The notes under the pieces: model-generated
What the model was told of the DNA's origin: nothing
Databases searched by the model: none
The model's input: the letters and a program-made list of their open reading frames with translations, nothing else
Source of the DNA: Candidatus Arcticimaribacter sp.
GTDB taxonomy: Bacteria > Bacteroidota > Bacteroidia > Flavobacteriales > Flavobacteriaceae
Length of the DNA stretch: 46,695 nt
Reading direction: 5' to 3'
Assembly (NCBI GenBank): GCA_011526265.1
Contig: WTJN01000094.1
Span: 6,359-53,053 of the forward strand
Program-made: the position numbers and the translations under genes
Part shown: piece by piece, positions 26,620 to 35,361 of the stretch
Layout: every line of letters starts with the position of its first letter
How positions within the stretch are numbered: position 1 is the first letter of the stretch

Positions 26620-26649
26620 CAAAAATGCATTTTGTTACATCAGAACAAA
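26620..26649 (-). promoter_or_regulatory. Candidate rpoD promoter overlapping the pnp terminator
   Basis: On the minus strand TTTG (26649-26646), an 18-nt spacer and CATTTTTG (26627-26620) resemble the Bacteroidota promoter TTTG-N18/19-TAnnTTTG, with one mismatch (C for T in the -7 element). The -33 TTTG is made from the T-run that follows the pnp terminator stem. The predicted start lies near 26613, about 23 nt before the rpoD ATG. Confidence 0.4.
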
Positions 26650-26679
26650 AAAAAACCATCCGAAAGGATGGTTTTTTTT
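26646..26679. terminator. Bidirectional-looking intrinsic terminator after pnp
   Basis: The stem AACCATCC (26654-26661), loop GAAA and GGATGGTT (26666-26673) are flanked by a run of A on the left and T on the right. In the minus direction it follows the pnp stop by 7 nt and is read as stem plus T-run, giving a good rho-independent terminator. Confidence 0.9.
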
Positions 26680-26686
26680 GATTTGC

Positions 26687-28831
26687 TTATTGACGCTTGG
26701 GTTTTTCCTTGCGTTCAGGGCGCGGTAACAAGGCTTTTCGAGACACTTTTTCTTTGCGTGTTCTCGAATCGATTCCAAAGTATTTCACCTCTAGAACATC
26801 TCCAAGATTAACAACGTCGCTGACATTTTCGGTGCGTTCCCATGCCAATTCTGATACGTGTAAAAGGACTTCATTGCCTGGTGCTTCTGTATATTCTACA
26901 ACGGCACCAAAGTCGAGCATTTTAATCACTTTCACTTCGTAAGTGTTTCCGACAACAGGTTTGAATGTAATCGAATCGATTTTTGCTTCAACCATGGCAA
27001 TTCCTTCTGCTGACGTTCCAAGGATTTCTACAATTCCTTCTTCGGTTACAGGATCTTCATTGATCACAATGGTACATCCAGATTCTTTTTGAAGCTCTTG
27101 TATCACTTTTCCACCAGGGCCAATCAATGCACCAATGAATTCATTGGCAATAATGCGGTTGATCATTCGAGGCGCATGTGATTTTACATCTTCATTTGGA
27201 ACTGCGATGGTTTCTACAAGCTTCTCAAGAATGTGCAAGCGTCCTTGTTTGGCTTGGTCGAGTGCTTGGGTAAGGATTTCATAGCTGAGTCCTTTGATTT
27301 TGATGTCCATTTGACAGGCAGTGATCCCGTTTTTGGTTCCAGTTACTTTAAAGTCCATATCACCCAAGTGGTCTTCATCGCCAAGGATGTCTGAAAGTAC
27401 GGCAAACTTATCGCCGTCGCTGATGAGGCCCATAGCGATCCCCGAAACAGGATTGGTGATTTGTACCCCGGCATCCATCAACGCCATTGTTCCAGAACAA
27501 ACGGTTGCCATAGAGGAAGAACCATTGGATTCAAGAACCTCTGAGACTACACGCACAGTGTAGGGGCAATCATCGGGCATTACTTTTTTAAGGGCGCGTT
27601 GGGCAAGGTTACCGTGACCTACTTCACGACGGGAGGTTCCGCGGAGTGGACGTGCTTCTCCAGTACAAAAAGGAGGGAAGTTATAGTGCAAGTAGAAGTT
27701 TTCTTCTCCTTGTTCGGTGGGTAGATCAATGATGTTTGCTTCGCGGGAAGTTCCTAAGGTTACCGTGGCCAACGCTTGTGTTTCACCACGGGTAAAGACT
27801 GAAGATCCGTGAGTGGAGGGAAGGTAGTCTACTTCGCACCATATTGGACGAATGTCGGTGGTTTGACGGCCATCGAGACGAATTCCTTCGTTCAACACAA
27901 GATCGCGAACCGCTTTCTTTTGTGCACCACTAAAATATTTTGAAATCAAGTCTCCCTTTTCTTCCAACTCTTCTTCGCTGAAGTCGGCTTTGATGGCATC
28001 CTTTACTTCGCTAAAAGCTAATCCACGCTCTGCTTTTCCAGCCCCTTGTTTGGCAATATCGTAGCAGGCTTGGTAGGCTTTTTCGTGAATTTGCTTCTCG
28101 AGTGCTTCATCGTGCTCCTCTTCTTCATATTCACGTGTTTCTTTCTTGCCTACGGCTTCAGCCAAACGAACTTGTGCAGCAATCTGTGCTTTGATGGCTT
28201 CATGACCAAAGGCGATGGCATCGACCATTTCCTGTTCGGAAATTTCATCAAATTCTCCTTCTACCATGGCCACAGAATCCTCACTAGCACCGATCATGAT
28301 GTCGATATCAGATTCAAGCAATTGGGCCGAGCTGGGGTTGATGATGAGTTCACCATCAATTCTTCCTACACGGACTTCAGAGATCGGATACTCAAATGGA
28401 ATATCGGATAGTTGAATGGCAGCAGATGCCGCTAAGCCGGCTAGGGCGTCGGGTTTGACATTCTCGTCATGCGACATAAGCTGGATCATGACCTGTGTTT
28501 CGGCGTGATAATCCTTTGGGAATAGCGGACGCAGCACACGGTCGACCAAGCGCATGGTTAGAATTTCTTCGTTGCTAGGACGGGCTTCGCGTTTGAAGAA
28601 CCCACCAGGGAATCGTCCAGCCGCAGCGAATTTTTCGCGGTAGTCTACCGTTAAGGGTAAAAAGTCTACAGGACTTGCTTTACGTGCCGATACGGCTGTA
28701 GCAAGCAACATACAGTCACCTGAACGAACAACCACCGATCCATCGGCTTGTTTGGCAAGTTTTCCTGTTTCTATGGTAATGGTACGCCCATTACTCAGTT
28801 GAATCTCTTCAGAGAAAGTTTTTGGAATCAT
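26687..28831 (-). CDS. pnp: Polynucleotide phosphorylase
   Basis: PNPase is a trimeric 3'-5' exoribonuclease that uses phosphate and is part of mRNA decay. The 714-residue product has two RNase PH domains with a helical region between them; the second contains the RSDGRQ-like [12 protein letters not shown] and the catalytic [13 protein letters not shown] block. A KH domain ([19 protein letters not shown]) and a C-terminal S1 domain ([20 protein letters not shown]) complete it. The length is normal. The gene lies 95 bp downstream of rpsO without a terminator between them, the same pairing as in E. coli and Bacillus, so the two are probably co-transcribed. Confidence 0.97.
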   Translation of the reverse strand: MIPKTFSEEIQLSNGRTITIETGKLAKQADGSVVVRSGDCMLLATAVSARKASPVDFLPLTVDYREKFAAAGRFPGGFFKREARPSNEEILTMRLVDRVLRPLFPKDYHAETQVMIQLMSHDENVKPDALAGLAASAAIQLSDIPFEYPISEVRVGRIDGELIINPSSAQLLESDIDIMIGASEDSVAMVEGEFDEISEQEMVDAIAFGHEAIKAQIAAQVRLAEAVGKKETREYEEEEHDEALEKQIHEKAYQACYDIAKQGAGKAERGLAFSEVKDAIKADFSEEELEEKGDLISKYFSGAQKKAVRDLVLNEGIRLDGRQTTDIRPIWCEVDYLPSTHGSSVFTRGETQALATVTLGTSREANIIDLPTEQGEENFYLHYNFPPFCTGEARPLRGTSRREVGHGNLAQRALKKVMPDDCPYTVRVVSEVLESNGSSSMATVCSGTMALMDAGVQITNPVSGIAMGLISDGDKFAVLSDILGDEDHLGDMDFKVTGTKNGITACQMDIKIKGLSYEILTQALDQAKQGRLHILEKLVETIAVPNEDVKSHAPRMINRIIANEFIGALIGPGGKVIQELQKESGCTIVINEDPVTEEGIVEILGTSAEGIAMVEAKIDSITFKPVVGNTYEVKVIKMLDFGAVVEYTEAPGNEVLLHVSELAWERTENVSDVVNLGDVLEVKYFGIDSRTRKEKVSRKALLPRPERKEKPKRQ

Positions 28832-28926
28832 TTTTTTTCATTTTAAGTTAACCTAAAGGAGTTGTTGTGTTGGGTCTGTAGGTCGCCAATGAAAAACGTT
28901 GATTCAGCTTTTTTTGGAATAGTGTT

Positions 28927-29196
28927 TTATTTACGGATGCCTAGCTCCTTGATGATAGAACGGTAACGCTCAATATCTTTTGCTTTGAGGTAATCCAATA
29001 AACTACGGCGTTTTCCTACCAATTTGACAAGAGAACGCTCGGTGTTAAAATCTTTTCTGTTCGACTTCAAATGTTCTGACAAATGGTTGATGCGATAGGA
29101 AAATAAGGCAATTTGACCTTCTGCAGATCCCGTGTCAGTTTTTGAATTCCCGTGTTGGGCAAAGATTTCTTCTTTTTTTTCTTTTGTTAAATACAT
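28927..29196 (-). CDS. rpsO: 30S ribosomal protein S15
   Basis: The 89-residue protein is a complete S15, which binds the central domain of 16S rRNA early in 30S assembly. Visible family blocks are GSAEGQIALFSYRINHLSEHL and LVGKRRSLLDYLKAKDIERYRSII. It has a textbook promoter upstream (29244-29273). pnp follows on the same strand. S15 represses its own translation in several bacteria; the 5' leader of about 40 nt here shows no structure that I can recognise. Confidence 0.97.
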   Translation of the reverse strand: MYLTKEKKEEIFAQHGNSKTDTGSAEGQIALFSYRINHLSEHLKSNRKDFNTERSLVKLVGKRRSLLDYLKAKDIERYRSIIKELGIRK

Positions 29197-29243
29197 GCGA
29201 ATATTATTTCAATGATTGTTATGTAATGGCCTTTTGGGCGCTG

Positions 29244-29273
29244 CAAATATACACTATTTTATTGAGCGCCAAA
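29244..29273 (-). promoter_or_regulatory. rpsO promoter: TTTG, 18-nt spacer, TATATTTG
   Basis: On the minus strand TTTG (29273-29270) and TATATTTG (29251-29244) are separated by 18 nt, an ideal Bacteroidota sigma-A promoter. The predicted start near 29238 gives a 42-nt leader. A 6-bp inverted repeat, AGCGCC (29265-29270) and GGCGCT (29237-29242), brackets the -7 element. Confidence 0.75.
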
Positions 29274-29281
29274 GAATTTGA

Positions 29282-30139
29282 TTAGTTTCTTACCGCTTGA
29301 TTTTGAACCAAATCGATGTAAAGATTGACCTTGTCCTTGAGTACTTTACGGTGTGAAATAAAGTCGAGAAACCCTTTTTCGAGCAAGAACTCACTGGTTT
29401 GGAAACCGTCTGGAAGATCCTTCCCAGTAGTGTCTTTCACTACCCGCGGCCCTGCGAACGCGATAAGGGCACCAGGTTCTGCAATGTTGATGTCACCCAG
29501 CATGGCAAATGAGGCAGTGGTTCCACCGGTTGTTGGGTCGGTGCACAAAGAGATGTAGGGGAGTTTAGCCTCTGCCAATTCGGCCAATTTTGCACTTGTT
29601 TTGGCCATTTGCATCAGCGAAAAAGCGGCTTCCATCATGCGTGCCCCACCTGACTTTGAAATGAGTAAAAAAGGTAGCTGGTGTTCGATAGCATGATCGA
29701 TAGCGCGGGCAATTTTTTCTCCAACAACCGAGCCCATGGAACCTCCAATGAACGAAAAATCCATGCATGCAATAACCATGTCATTGCCCTTTGATTTTCC
29801 GACGGCTGTGCGGATGGCATCTTTCAGTCCCGTTTTCTTTTGGGTTGATTTTAATCGGTCAGCATATTTCTTGGTGTCCGAAAACTTCAACATGTCCTTG
29901 GCAACAACCTCACTGTGTAGCTCGGTAAATTCATTGTTGTCAAACAGAATTTCAAAATACTCCTTACTTCCAATCCTGACGTGATATTCGTCTTCAGGAC
30001 TAACATAAAAATTCTCAGCCAGTTCCTGTGTTTCTACGATTTTTCCCGTTGGGGTTTTGTACCACAGGCCTTTAGGAATATCTTTCTTTTCTTCCGTTCG
30101 GGTTTGAATCCCTTTCTCACTTCGTTTAAACCAACTCAT
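29282..30139 (-). CDS. accD: Acetyl-CoA carboxylase carboxyltransferase beta subunit, zinc-ribbon cysteines lost
   Basis: AccD forms, with AccA, the carboxyltransferase that makes malonyl-CoA for fatty acid synthesis. The 285-residue protein has the crotonase-fold core: [55 protein letters not shown] and GPRVVKDTT. The N-terminal region aligns with the canonical zinc ribbon (WxKCxxC and VCPxC), but all four cysteines are replaced. T29 and G32 stand in LWYKTPTGK, and S47 and D50 in YVSPEDEYH. The surrounding residues are kept, so this is loss of the metal site rather than truncation. The gene is 15 bp downstream of fbaA and probably in the same operon. Confidence 0.95.
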   Translation of the reverse strand: MSWFKRSEKGIQTRTEEKKDIPKGLWYKTPTGKIVETQELAENFYVSPEDEYHVRIGSKEYFEILFDNNEFTELHSEVVAKDMLKFSDTKKYADRLKSTQKKTGLKDAIRTAVGKSKGNDMVIACMDFSFIGGSMGSVVGEKIARAIDHAIEHQLPFLLISKSGGARMMEAAFSLMQMAKTSAKLAELAEAKLPYISLCTDPTTGGTTASFAMLGDINIAEPGALIAFAGPRVVKDTTGKDLPDGFQTSEFLLEKGFLDFISHRKVLKDKVNLYIDLVQNQAVRN

Positions 30140-30154
30140 ACGACTAGCTTTTGG

Positions 30155-31225
30155 TTATGCTAATGTATTTATATTGTTCAAATCTTCAAACGCTTTGATC
30201 AACCTTTGTTTGAAAGTTTCTTCGCCCAAACGCAACCATTTACGCGGATCATAATATTTCTTATTGGGCTGATCGTCTCCTTCTGGATTTCCAATTTGCG
30301 AGTTGACATACTCATACTGATCGTTCATGTAGTCGCGCACTCCTTCGGTGAAGGCATATTGCAAGTCCGTATCAATGTTCATCTTAATTACCCCGTAACC
30401 AATCGCTTCGCGGATTTCTTCTACGGTTGATCCAGACCCTCCATGAAATACAAAATCAACCGTGTTTTCAGCTACCTTGTAGTGTTCACTGATGTATTGC
30501 TGTGAGTTTTTCAAAATTTTGGGGGTCAGTTTCACATTCCCCGGTTTGTAAACCCCATGAACGTTTCCGAAGGCTGCTGCCACAGTAAATTGGTTGCTTA
30601 CTGCTATCAATTCTTCATAAGCATAGGCCACTTCTTCGGGTTGAGTGTAGAGTTTGGATACATCGACATCGCTGTTGTCAACACCGTCTTCTTCTCCGCC
30701 CGTAATCCCCAATTCTATTTCGAGTGTCATGCCCATTTTGGCCATGCGGGTCAAGTACTGTTTACACAATGCAATGTTTTCCTCCAACGGTTCCTCTGAG
30801 AGATCGATCATGTGAGAGCTGAACAAAGGTTTTCCGTTGGCTTTATAGAATTCTTCACCGGCATCCAAAAGCCCATCCACCCATGGGAGGAGATTTTTGG
30901 CACAGTGATCGGTATTGATTATGACGGTCGCTCCGTACAATTCTGCCAACTCGTGAATGTGTTTGGCGCCTGCAACTGCTCCAGCAATAGCGGCTTTTTG
31001 TCCATCATTTTTCAGCCCCTTTCCAGCATTGAACTGGGCACCGCCATTTGAAAATTGGATGATGACTGGGCTATTCAGTTGCGCCGCTGTTTCCATGACT
31101 GTATTGATGGAATTGCTTCCAATTACATTGACAGCTGGGAGAGCAAATTGTTTTGATTTTGCGAATTCAAACAGGGCCTGAACATCCTGGCCTGTAATCA
31201 CTCCGGAAGGGAAAGTCGTTTTCAT
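30155..31225 (-). CDS. fbaA: Class II fructose-bisphosphate aldolase
   Basis: This 356-residue enzyme cleaves and forms fructose 1,6-bisphosphate in glycolysis and gluconeogenesis, using zinc. Class II features visible are the metal-binding VIINTDHCAKN block, LEIELGITGGEEDGVDNSDVD, FGNVHGVYKPGNVKLTP with a metal-binding His, and FHGGSGSTVEEI with the second His and the phosphate loop, then KMNIDTDLQYA. It belongs to the longer class IIA type like E. coli FbaA. A -7 element TATTTTTG lies 21-28 bp upstream. accD follows after 15 bp. Confidence 0.96.
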   Translation of the reverse strand: MKTTFPSGVITGQDVQALFEFAKSKQFALPAVNVIGSNSINTVMETAAQLNSPVIIQFSNGGAQFNAGKGLKNDGQKAAIAGAVAGAKHIHELAELYGATVIINTDHCAKNLLPWVDGLLDAGEEFYKANGKPLFSSHMIDLSEEPLEENIALCKQYLTRMAKMGMTLEIELGITGGEEDGVDNSDVDVSKLYTQPEEVAYAYEELIAVSNQFTVAAAFGNVHGVYKPGNVKLTPKILKNSQQYISEHYKVAENTVDFVFHGGSGSTVEEIREAIGYGVIKMNIDTDLQYAFTEGVRDYMNDQYEYVNSQIGNPEGDDQPNKKYYDPRKWLRLGEETFKQRLIKAFEDLNNINTLA

Positions 31226-31245
31226 AAATCTGGTTTTCTAGGCCA

Positions 31246-31253
31246 CAAAAATA
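31246..31253 (-). promoter_or_regulatory. -7 promoter element of fbaA-accD (TATTTTTG)
   Basis: On the minus strand TATTTTTG matches TAnnTTTG. The predicted start lies near 31240, about 15 nt before the fbaA ATG at 31225. No clear -33 TTTG is seen at 18-20 nt. Confidence 0.45.
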
Positions 31254-31263
31254 CACAAATTGA

Positions 31264-33786
31264 TCAAAAAGGATAGTTTATCCCAACATTAAAAACGGCT
31301 CTTTTTAATGCGATTTGCGAACCCCAACGATCGTTGACAGGCAGAGAGGGGTCATAGGTTTTGAAGGCCGTATCGATGCGAAAAACAAAATAGTCAAAAT
31401 CGTATCGGAAGCCCACACCCGATCCCACTGCGATGTCCTGTAAATCACGGAACCCTTTAAACAATTGCTCAGGGTCTGTAATGTTATTGGCGACATTCCA
31501 GATGTTGCCTGCGTCTACAAACAAGGCACCTTTGATTGGGCCAATGATCGGGAAGCGATATTCCAAGTTCAGCGCAAGTTTAAAATTGGCTTCATTAAAT
31601 TCATTGACACCAATAGCATTTCCAGGCCCAAGTTTGTAGGCATTCCACGCCCGATTATCATTCGCCCCTCCGGCGTAATACGATCGAGTAAATGGAATGA
31701 AGTTGGCGTTGCCATAGGGGAGGGCAATTCCTGAAAAAGCCCGCATGGCAAGGATGCGTTCGCGGCCAACTTCCCAATGCTTGATGTAGCTGCTTTCCGC
31801 TTTAAAATATTGTGAGGGCGTAAGATTAAAAATTTGCCTTGACCCGTTGGCCGTTGGCGCACCTTTTCCCCATCGTAAGGCGGCCGATAATAGATTTCCT
31901 ACCCATTCTACCCGCATTCTAAATTGAGAAAAGTTTTCATCTAGCAAACTCTCCTGATTGTTTTTTATCCAAGTGAGTGAGGAACCAACGATGAAGTTAT
32001 TTGCTGTTAATCGGGTTTGTCGCTCCGCAATGGTGGCTACTCTGGTGTATTCGTTGTCTTGTTTGTTAATGGTTGTGTTTTCTTCCAATACATCTTCAAT
32101 AAACCGTGCTGTTCCTTGTGGAATGTTCAATACGCCTTGCTCGTTTAGATAAGGATTGTTGTCACCAAGCGACTGCGCAACATTGAGTAAGCGTTCGTAG
32201 GAGTTGCGATAAACATTAAAATAGTTTTCAATGGCTTTATTATTGACAAACTCTATGTCGGCCAGTTTGAAATTCAATGTGTGAAACTTCTTGGGCTGCC
32301 AAACATACTCCAATGAACCCGTAAAATTTTGACGGTCCAGCCCAATGTTCTCTTGCAATGAAATTCCAAGCAGGATATTCGTTCGCGCATTGGTGTTTTG
32401 GGTAAAATTTTGTGCGATCATTCTCGGTGCCCAAAAACGGGGTAACCTTAAATTTAGTGTTCCTCCCACTTCAAAAAGGTTGAAGAAGGCGTCTTTTTCT
32501 TCGGCAACATCGCGCGACGACCCAATGGTTCCTTTGATCCCTAATTCCAAAATTTCAGCACCGCGAAATACATTTCTGCTCAACAAGGAACTTCCCAAGG
32601 TAATGCCAATGTCCTGAATGTTTGAGTGCGAGACATCTGCATTGAATCCGAGAGAAAAACGCTCTTTTGGTTGTAAAAAGATGGAGGAATTGAGTTGGGT
32701 AGAATCTTTTTTTGCGGGGGTATAGGTAATGGAGGGGTATTTGAAATTTTGTAATGAATTGAAATAGCCATACGTTTTTTTCCTCTCCGCACTGCTATAG
32801 GGAGAGTTTTGTTCGATGGTGATGCCCTTGGTCAGTATTTCGGGTTTGTATTTCAGTTTCCCCACGGAATAAAGGGTGATCCCTTTGTAGACGATGGAAT
32901 CGGTGTAAATGGAAAAGGGATTGTTTTTTTCTTCAATAAATACATTGACATTATCGATTTTTTGCACGCGATAGGGAACTTCGCGGAGGGTGTCTTGCAC
33001 CCGAACTTGCGCATTTTTTATTTCAATAACCAACGGAATTGTTGTATCGATACCCAGACTGTCTTTAAAGGCTTTGAAACGAATACTGCGTTGCTGAAAA
33101 TTGAGAATCCCATTATTATTCATCAAGGCTACAATTCGTTCTCTTTCATTATTGAGTTGTTCAATAACAAAGGGTTTTCCGGATTGGAGCAAACTCTCAG
33201 AGGCGTGGGCTTTGAAAATGGAATCAACATCTTGCGAGGCAATTACAGGGGTAATGCTGTCGAGCGTAAACCGGGGACCAGTCTCAATCTGATAGTCTAC
33301 CGTTGCTTTTTGACCGTCGAGGTAGTTGACGGTGGCGTTGGTTTTTGTCGTAAAATAGCCAAGACTTTGATAATATTCTTTGAAGCGTTCTTTGGTTGTT
33401 GTCACCAATACAGAGTCGACCAGGGCTGGGGGTTCTCCTGTTCTTTTCAACCATTCATTAAACCCAATGGCATACGACCTTGCCCGTTGGACTTGTTTTT
33501 CAGACAAGGCTTTTTCAAGGCGTTCTTTTCTTTTCTTTTTTTTAGAGAGCCAACGATCAAAACGCTCTCCCGGCTGGTTGTTGGCCAGTTGATAGATGTT
33601 TAACTTGAGCGGTATACCAAAAAGGCGTTGGTTGACCTTGGTTTGTGACAATGCCAATACAGGGTCTTGTATGAGGGGTTTGTCGTTTTTAGCAAAACTT
33701 TGTTTGACAATAAGGTACTGGTTGGGTGTCAATTTTTTTGTCCCAGCACAGTTGGCCAAAGTCAAGCTTAGCCAAATCAGAATCAT
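31264..33786 (-). CDS. tamL: TamL, TamA-like Omp85 outer membrane assembly lipoprotein
   Basis: The 840-residue product is an Omp85-family protein with an N-terminal lipoprotein signal (ILIWLSLTLANC, Cys13), the TamL variant of TamA found in Bacteroidota. After a basic helical region with KKKKRKERLEKAL come POTRA-like repeats (about residues 110-330). A 16-stranded-type barrel (about 390-840) includes the FTRSYYAGGANDNRAWNAYKLG block typical of the lid-lock loop (RGF-like position) and ends in AVFNVGINYPF with a terminal Phe. It should insert beta-barrel proteins into the outer membrane together with TamB, which is not in this window. The ATG at 33786 gives the proper signal peptide; the TTG at 33810 is less likely. 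Confidence 0.88.
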   Translation of the reverse strand: MILIWLSLTLANCAGTKKLTPNQYLIVKQSFAKNDKPLIQDPVLALSQTKVNQRLFGIPLKLNIYQLANNQPGERFDRWLSKKKKRKERLEKALSEKQVQRARSYAIGFNEWLKRTGEPPALVDSVLVTTTKERFKEYYQSLGYFTTKTNATVNYLDGQKATVDYQIETGPRFTLDSITPVIASQDVDSIFKAHASESLLQSGKPFVIEQLNNERERIVALMNNNGILNFQQRSIRFKAFKDSLGIDTTIPLVIEIKNAQVRVQDTLREVPYRVQKIDNVNVFIEEKNNPFSIYTDSIVYKGITLYSVGKLKYKPEILTKGITIEQNSPYSSAERKKTYGYFNSLQNFKYPSITYTPAKKDSTQLNSSIFLQPKERFSLGFNADVSHSNIQDIGITLGSSLLSRNVFRGAEILELGIKGTIGSSRDVAEEKDAFFNLFEVGGTLNLRLPRFWAPRMIAQNFTQNTNARTNILLGISLQENIGLDRQNFTGSLEYVWQPKKFHTLNFKLADIEFVNNKAIENYFNVYRNSYERLLNVAQSLGDNNPYLNEQGVLNIPQGTARFIEDVLEENTTINKQDNEYTRVATIAERQTRLTANNFIVGSSLTWIKNNQESLLDENFSQFRMRVEWVGNLLSAALRWGKGAPTANGSRQIFNLTPSQYFKAESSYIKHWEVGRERILAMRAFSGIALPYGNANFIPFTRSYYAGGANDNRAWNAYKLGPGNAIGVNEFNEANFKLALNLEYRFPIIGPIKGALFVDAGNIWNVANNITDPEQLFKGFRDLQDIAVGSGVGFRYDFDYFVFRIDTAFKTYDPSLPVNDRWGSQIALKRAVFNVGINYPF

Positions 33787-33827
33787 TACTTTTGTGCAAG
33801 GTAAACGCAAAGGGCACCACTTTTTTT

Positions 33828-33835
33828 CAAAAATA
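33828..33835 (-). promoter_or_regulatory. -7 promoter element of tamL (TATTTTTG)
   Basis: On the minus strand TATTTTTG matches TAnnTTTG, with a TTGG about 16 nt further upstream as a possible -33 element. It lies in the 57-bp space between tamL and the divergent RNA methyltransferase. Confidence 0.45.
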
Positions 33836-33843
33836 CATCATTT

Positions 33844-34566
33844 ATGATTACCAATAATATTCGCAAACGCATTCAAGCGTTAAGATTGAAAAAGAATCGT
33901 CAGCGTGAGCAATTGTTTGTGGTAGAAGGGAAAAAGGCGGTCGCATCGTTTCTCGATAGTGCGTTAAAACTTCATTCGTTATTTTTCACCGATGCTTTCA
34001 CTCATCCGCAAGGGCAGCAGATCAGTGCGGAGGATATGCAACGCATGAGTCATCTTAAAAATGCCTCCAATGTTTTGGCTGTTTTTTCCTTACCTAAGGA
34101 GACAACACTCCCGACGACAGGACCAATAGTCGTTTTGGACGGGGTGAGTGATCCTGGGAATTTGGGTACCATGATTCGTCTGTGTGATTGGTTTGGTATT
34201 TGCCATATCGTTTGCAGTGCCGATACCGTCGATTGTTTCAACCCCAAAGTGGTACAGGCCACCATGGGTTCTTTGGCGAATGTGCGTTGTCATTACACCG
34301 ATCTTGTGCCTTATCTAGAAACCATTCAATCGCCCATTTATGGCACTTTTATGGAAGGAACATCGGTATACGATCTTGCTTTTCCAAGGGAGAGTGTCTT
34401 TGTTTTTGGGAGTGAAGCCCATGGTATTTCATCCCCTGTCAAGGAGCGTATTACCATGTCGATGACCATTCCAAAATCATCTTCAACCACTGCCGAAAGC
34501 CTCAATGTCGCCATGGCTGCAGGGGTTGTATTGGGTGTGGTAGGGCAACAGTTATTCAAAGGTTAA
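33844..34566 (+). CDS. SpoU/TrmH-family RNA 2'-O-methyltransferase
   Basis: This 240-residue protein has an N-terminal RNA-binding substrate domain (KRIQALRLKKNRQREQLFVVEGKKAV) and a SPOUT catalytic domain with the three family motifs. Motif 1 is VLDGVSDPGNLGTMIRLCDWFG with its conserved Asn and Arg, motif 2 is VFGSEAHGISS, and motif 3 is IPKSSSTTAESLNVAMAAGVVL. It probably methylates a ribose 2'-OH in 23S rRNA or tRNA; the exact target cannot be read from the sequence. It is distinct from the second family member at 40301-41038. Its stop overlaps the convergent porT by 15 bp. Confidence 0.88.
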   Translation: MITNNIRKRIQALRLKKNRQREQLFVVEGKKAVASFLDSALKLHSLFFTDAFTHPQGQQISAEDMQRMSHLKNASNVLAVFSLPKETTLPTTGPIVVLDGVSDPGNLGTMIRLCDWFGICHIVCSADTVDCFNPKVVQATMGSLANVRCHYTDLVPYLETIQSPIYGTFMEGTSVYDLAFPRESVFVFGSEAHGISSPVKERITMSMTIPKSSSTTAESLNVAMAAGVVLGVVGQQLFKG

Positions 34567-35361
34567 GTTAATCACCAATCCCTCGGTTCTTAAATTGGTG
34601 ATATAGCCTGTCCATGGGCTTGCTCCGTTCTCTATATTGTCGGGAAGGAGTTCATTGTTGATCGAAAAAATCCCCCGTATGGAAGGCGAAAACTTAAAGT
34701 ATTCTAGATAAAACTCGACTCCAACACCTACTTCATAATTGAAGGTTTGGGAAGTTACCCGAAAAACAGCGTTGAAATTGTCGTCGTTGTTTTTTTCATT
34801 GCTCGACAAATTAAACGAAGTGGACACTCCGCCAACGAGAAAAGGACGCCAGTTGTTGATTCGGTTGGCATTGAACTTTAACAACAACGGCAGATGGATG
34901 TAGGTAGACTTTACCTCGCGAAGGAGCATTCCCTCTGATGCAAGGGGAAGGTCTGGGAAATATTCGATGATTCCCTCGGGATACAATAAATCGCGCTGAG
35001 AGTAATAAAGCCCAGGCTCAAGACGGAGATTCAGGTTTTTGTGTAAGCGCAAGTCCCCAACCAGGCCCACATTAAACCCCGTGTTTTTTACAATTTCAAT
35101 ATTTTGTAAACCTAATCCTCGGCGGTTTCCAGAGAACGTTCGTATGGGGGAAACGGCATAATTGCTCACATATTCGATTTTATAACCATAATTGTTAAAA
35201 CCAAAAAAATAGCCGTAATGCAACGTCCGATTGTCAAAGGTTTGCAGGTTTTGTACCCGTTCGCGCACCTGATAATATTGTGCATAGGAGAGGTTGCTCA
35301 TCGAGAGCAATCCCAAGCAAAACAGATGAAAAAGTCTTTTTATGTCAGGGCTTTGTCGCAC
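34552..35361 (-). CDS. porT: PorT family type IX secretion/gliding protein
   Basis: PorT is an outer-membrane-associated beta-barrel-like protein needed for type IX secretion and, in flavobacteria, gliding. The product of about 269 residues has a hydrophobic signal (LFHLFCLGLLSMSNLSYAQ) and a beta-rich body with FFGFNNYGYKIEY, GFNVGLVGDLRLHKNLNLRLEPGLYYSQRDL and TYIHLPLLLKFNANR, the familiar PorT pattern. It directly follows ubiE, as in many Bacteroidota. The start is uncertain: TTG at 35376, GTG at 35361 (used here), or a non-standard ATA at 35343 that would give the neatest signal peptide. No ATG exists before the signal core. Confidence 0.85.
   Translation of the reverse strand: MRQSPDIKRLFHLFCLGLLSMSNLSYAQYYQVRERVQNLQTFDNRTLHYGYFFGFNNYGYKIEYVSNYAVSPIRTFSGNRRGLGLQNIEIVKNTGFNVGLVGDLRLHKNLNLRLEPGLYYSQRDLLYPEGIIEYFPDLPLASEGMLLREVKSTYIHLPLLLKFNANRINNWRPFLVGGVSTSFNLSSNEKNNDDNFNAVFRVTSQTFNYEVGVGVEFYLEYFKFSPSIRGIFSINNELLPDNIENGASPWTGYITNLRTEGLVINLTFE

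Noticed and set aside
32809-33603. A 264-codon open frame on the plus strand
   Set aside because: It lies entirely inside tamL on the opposite strand, has no recognisable domain, and its composition (many Phe and Asn) is what an antisense reading of a barrel gene gives.
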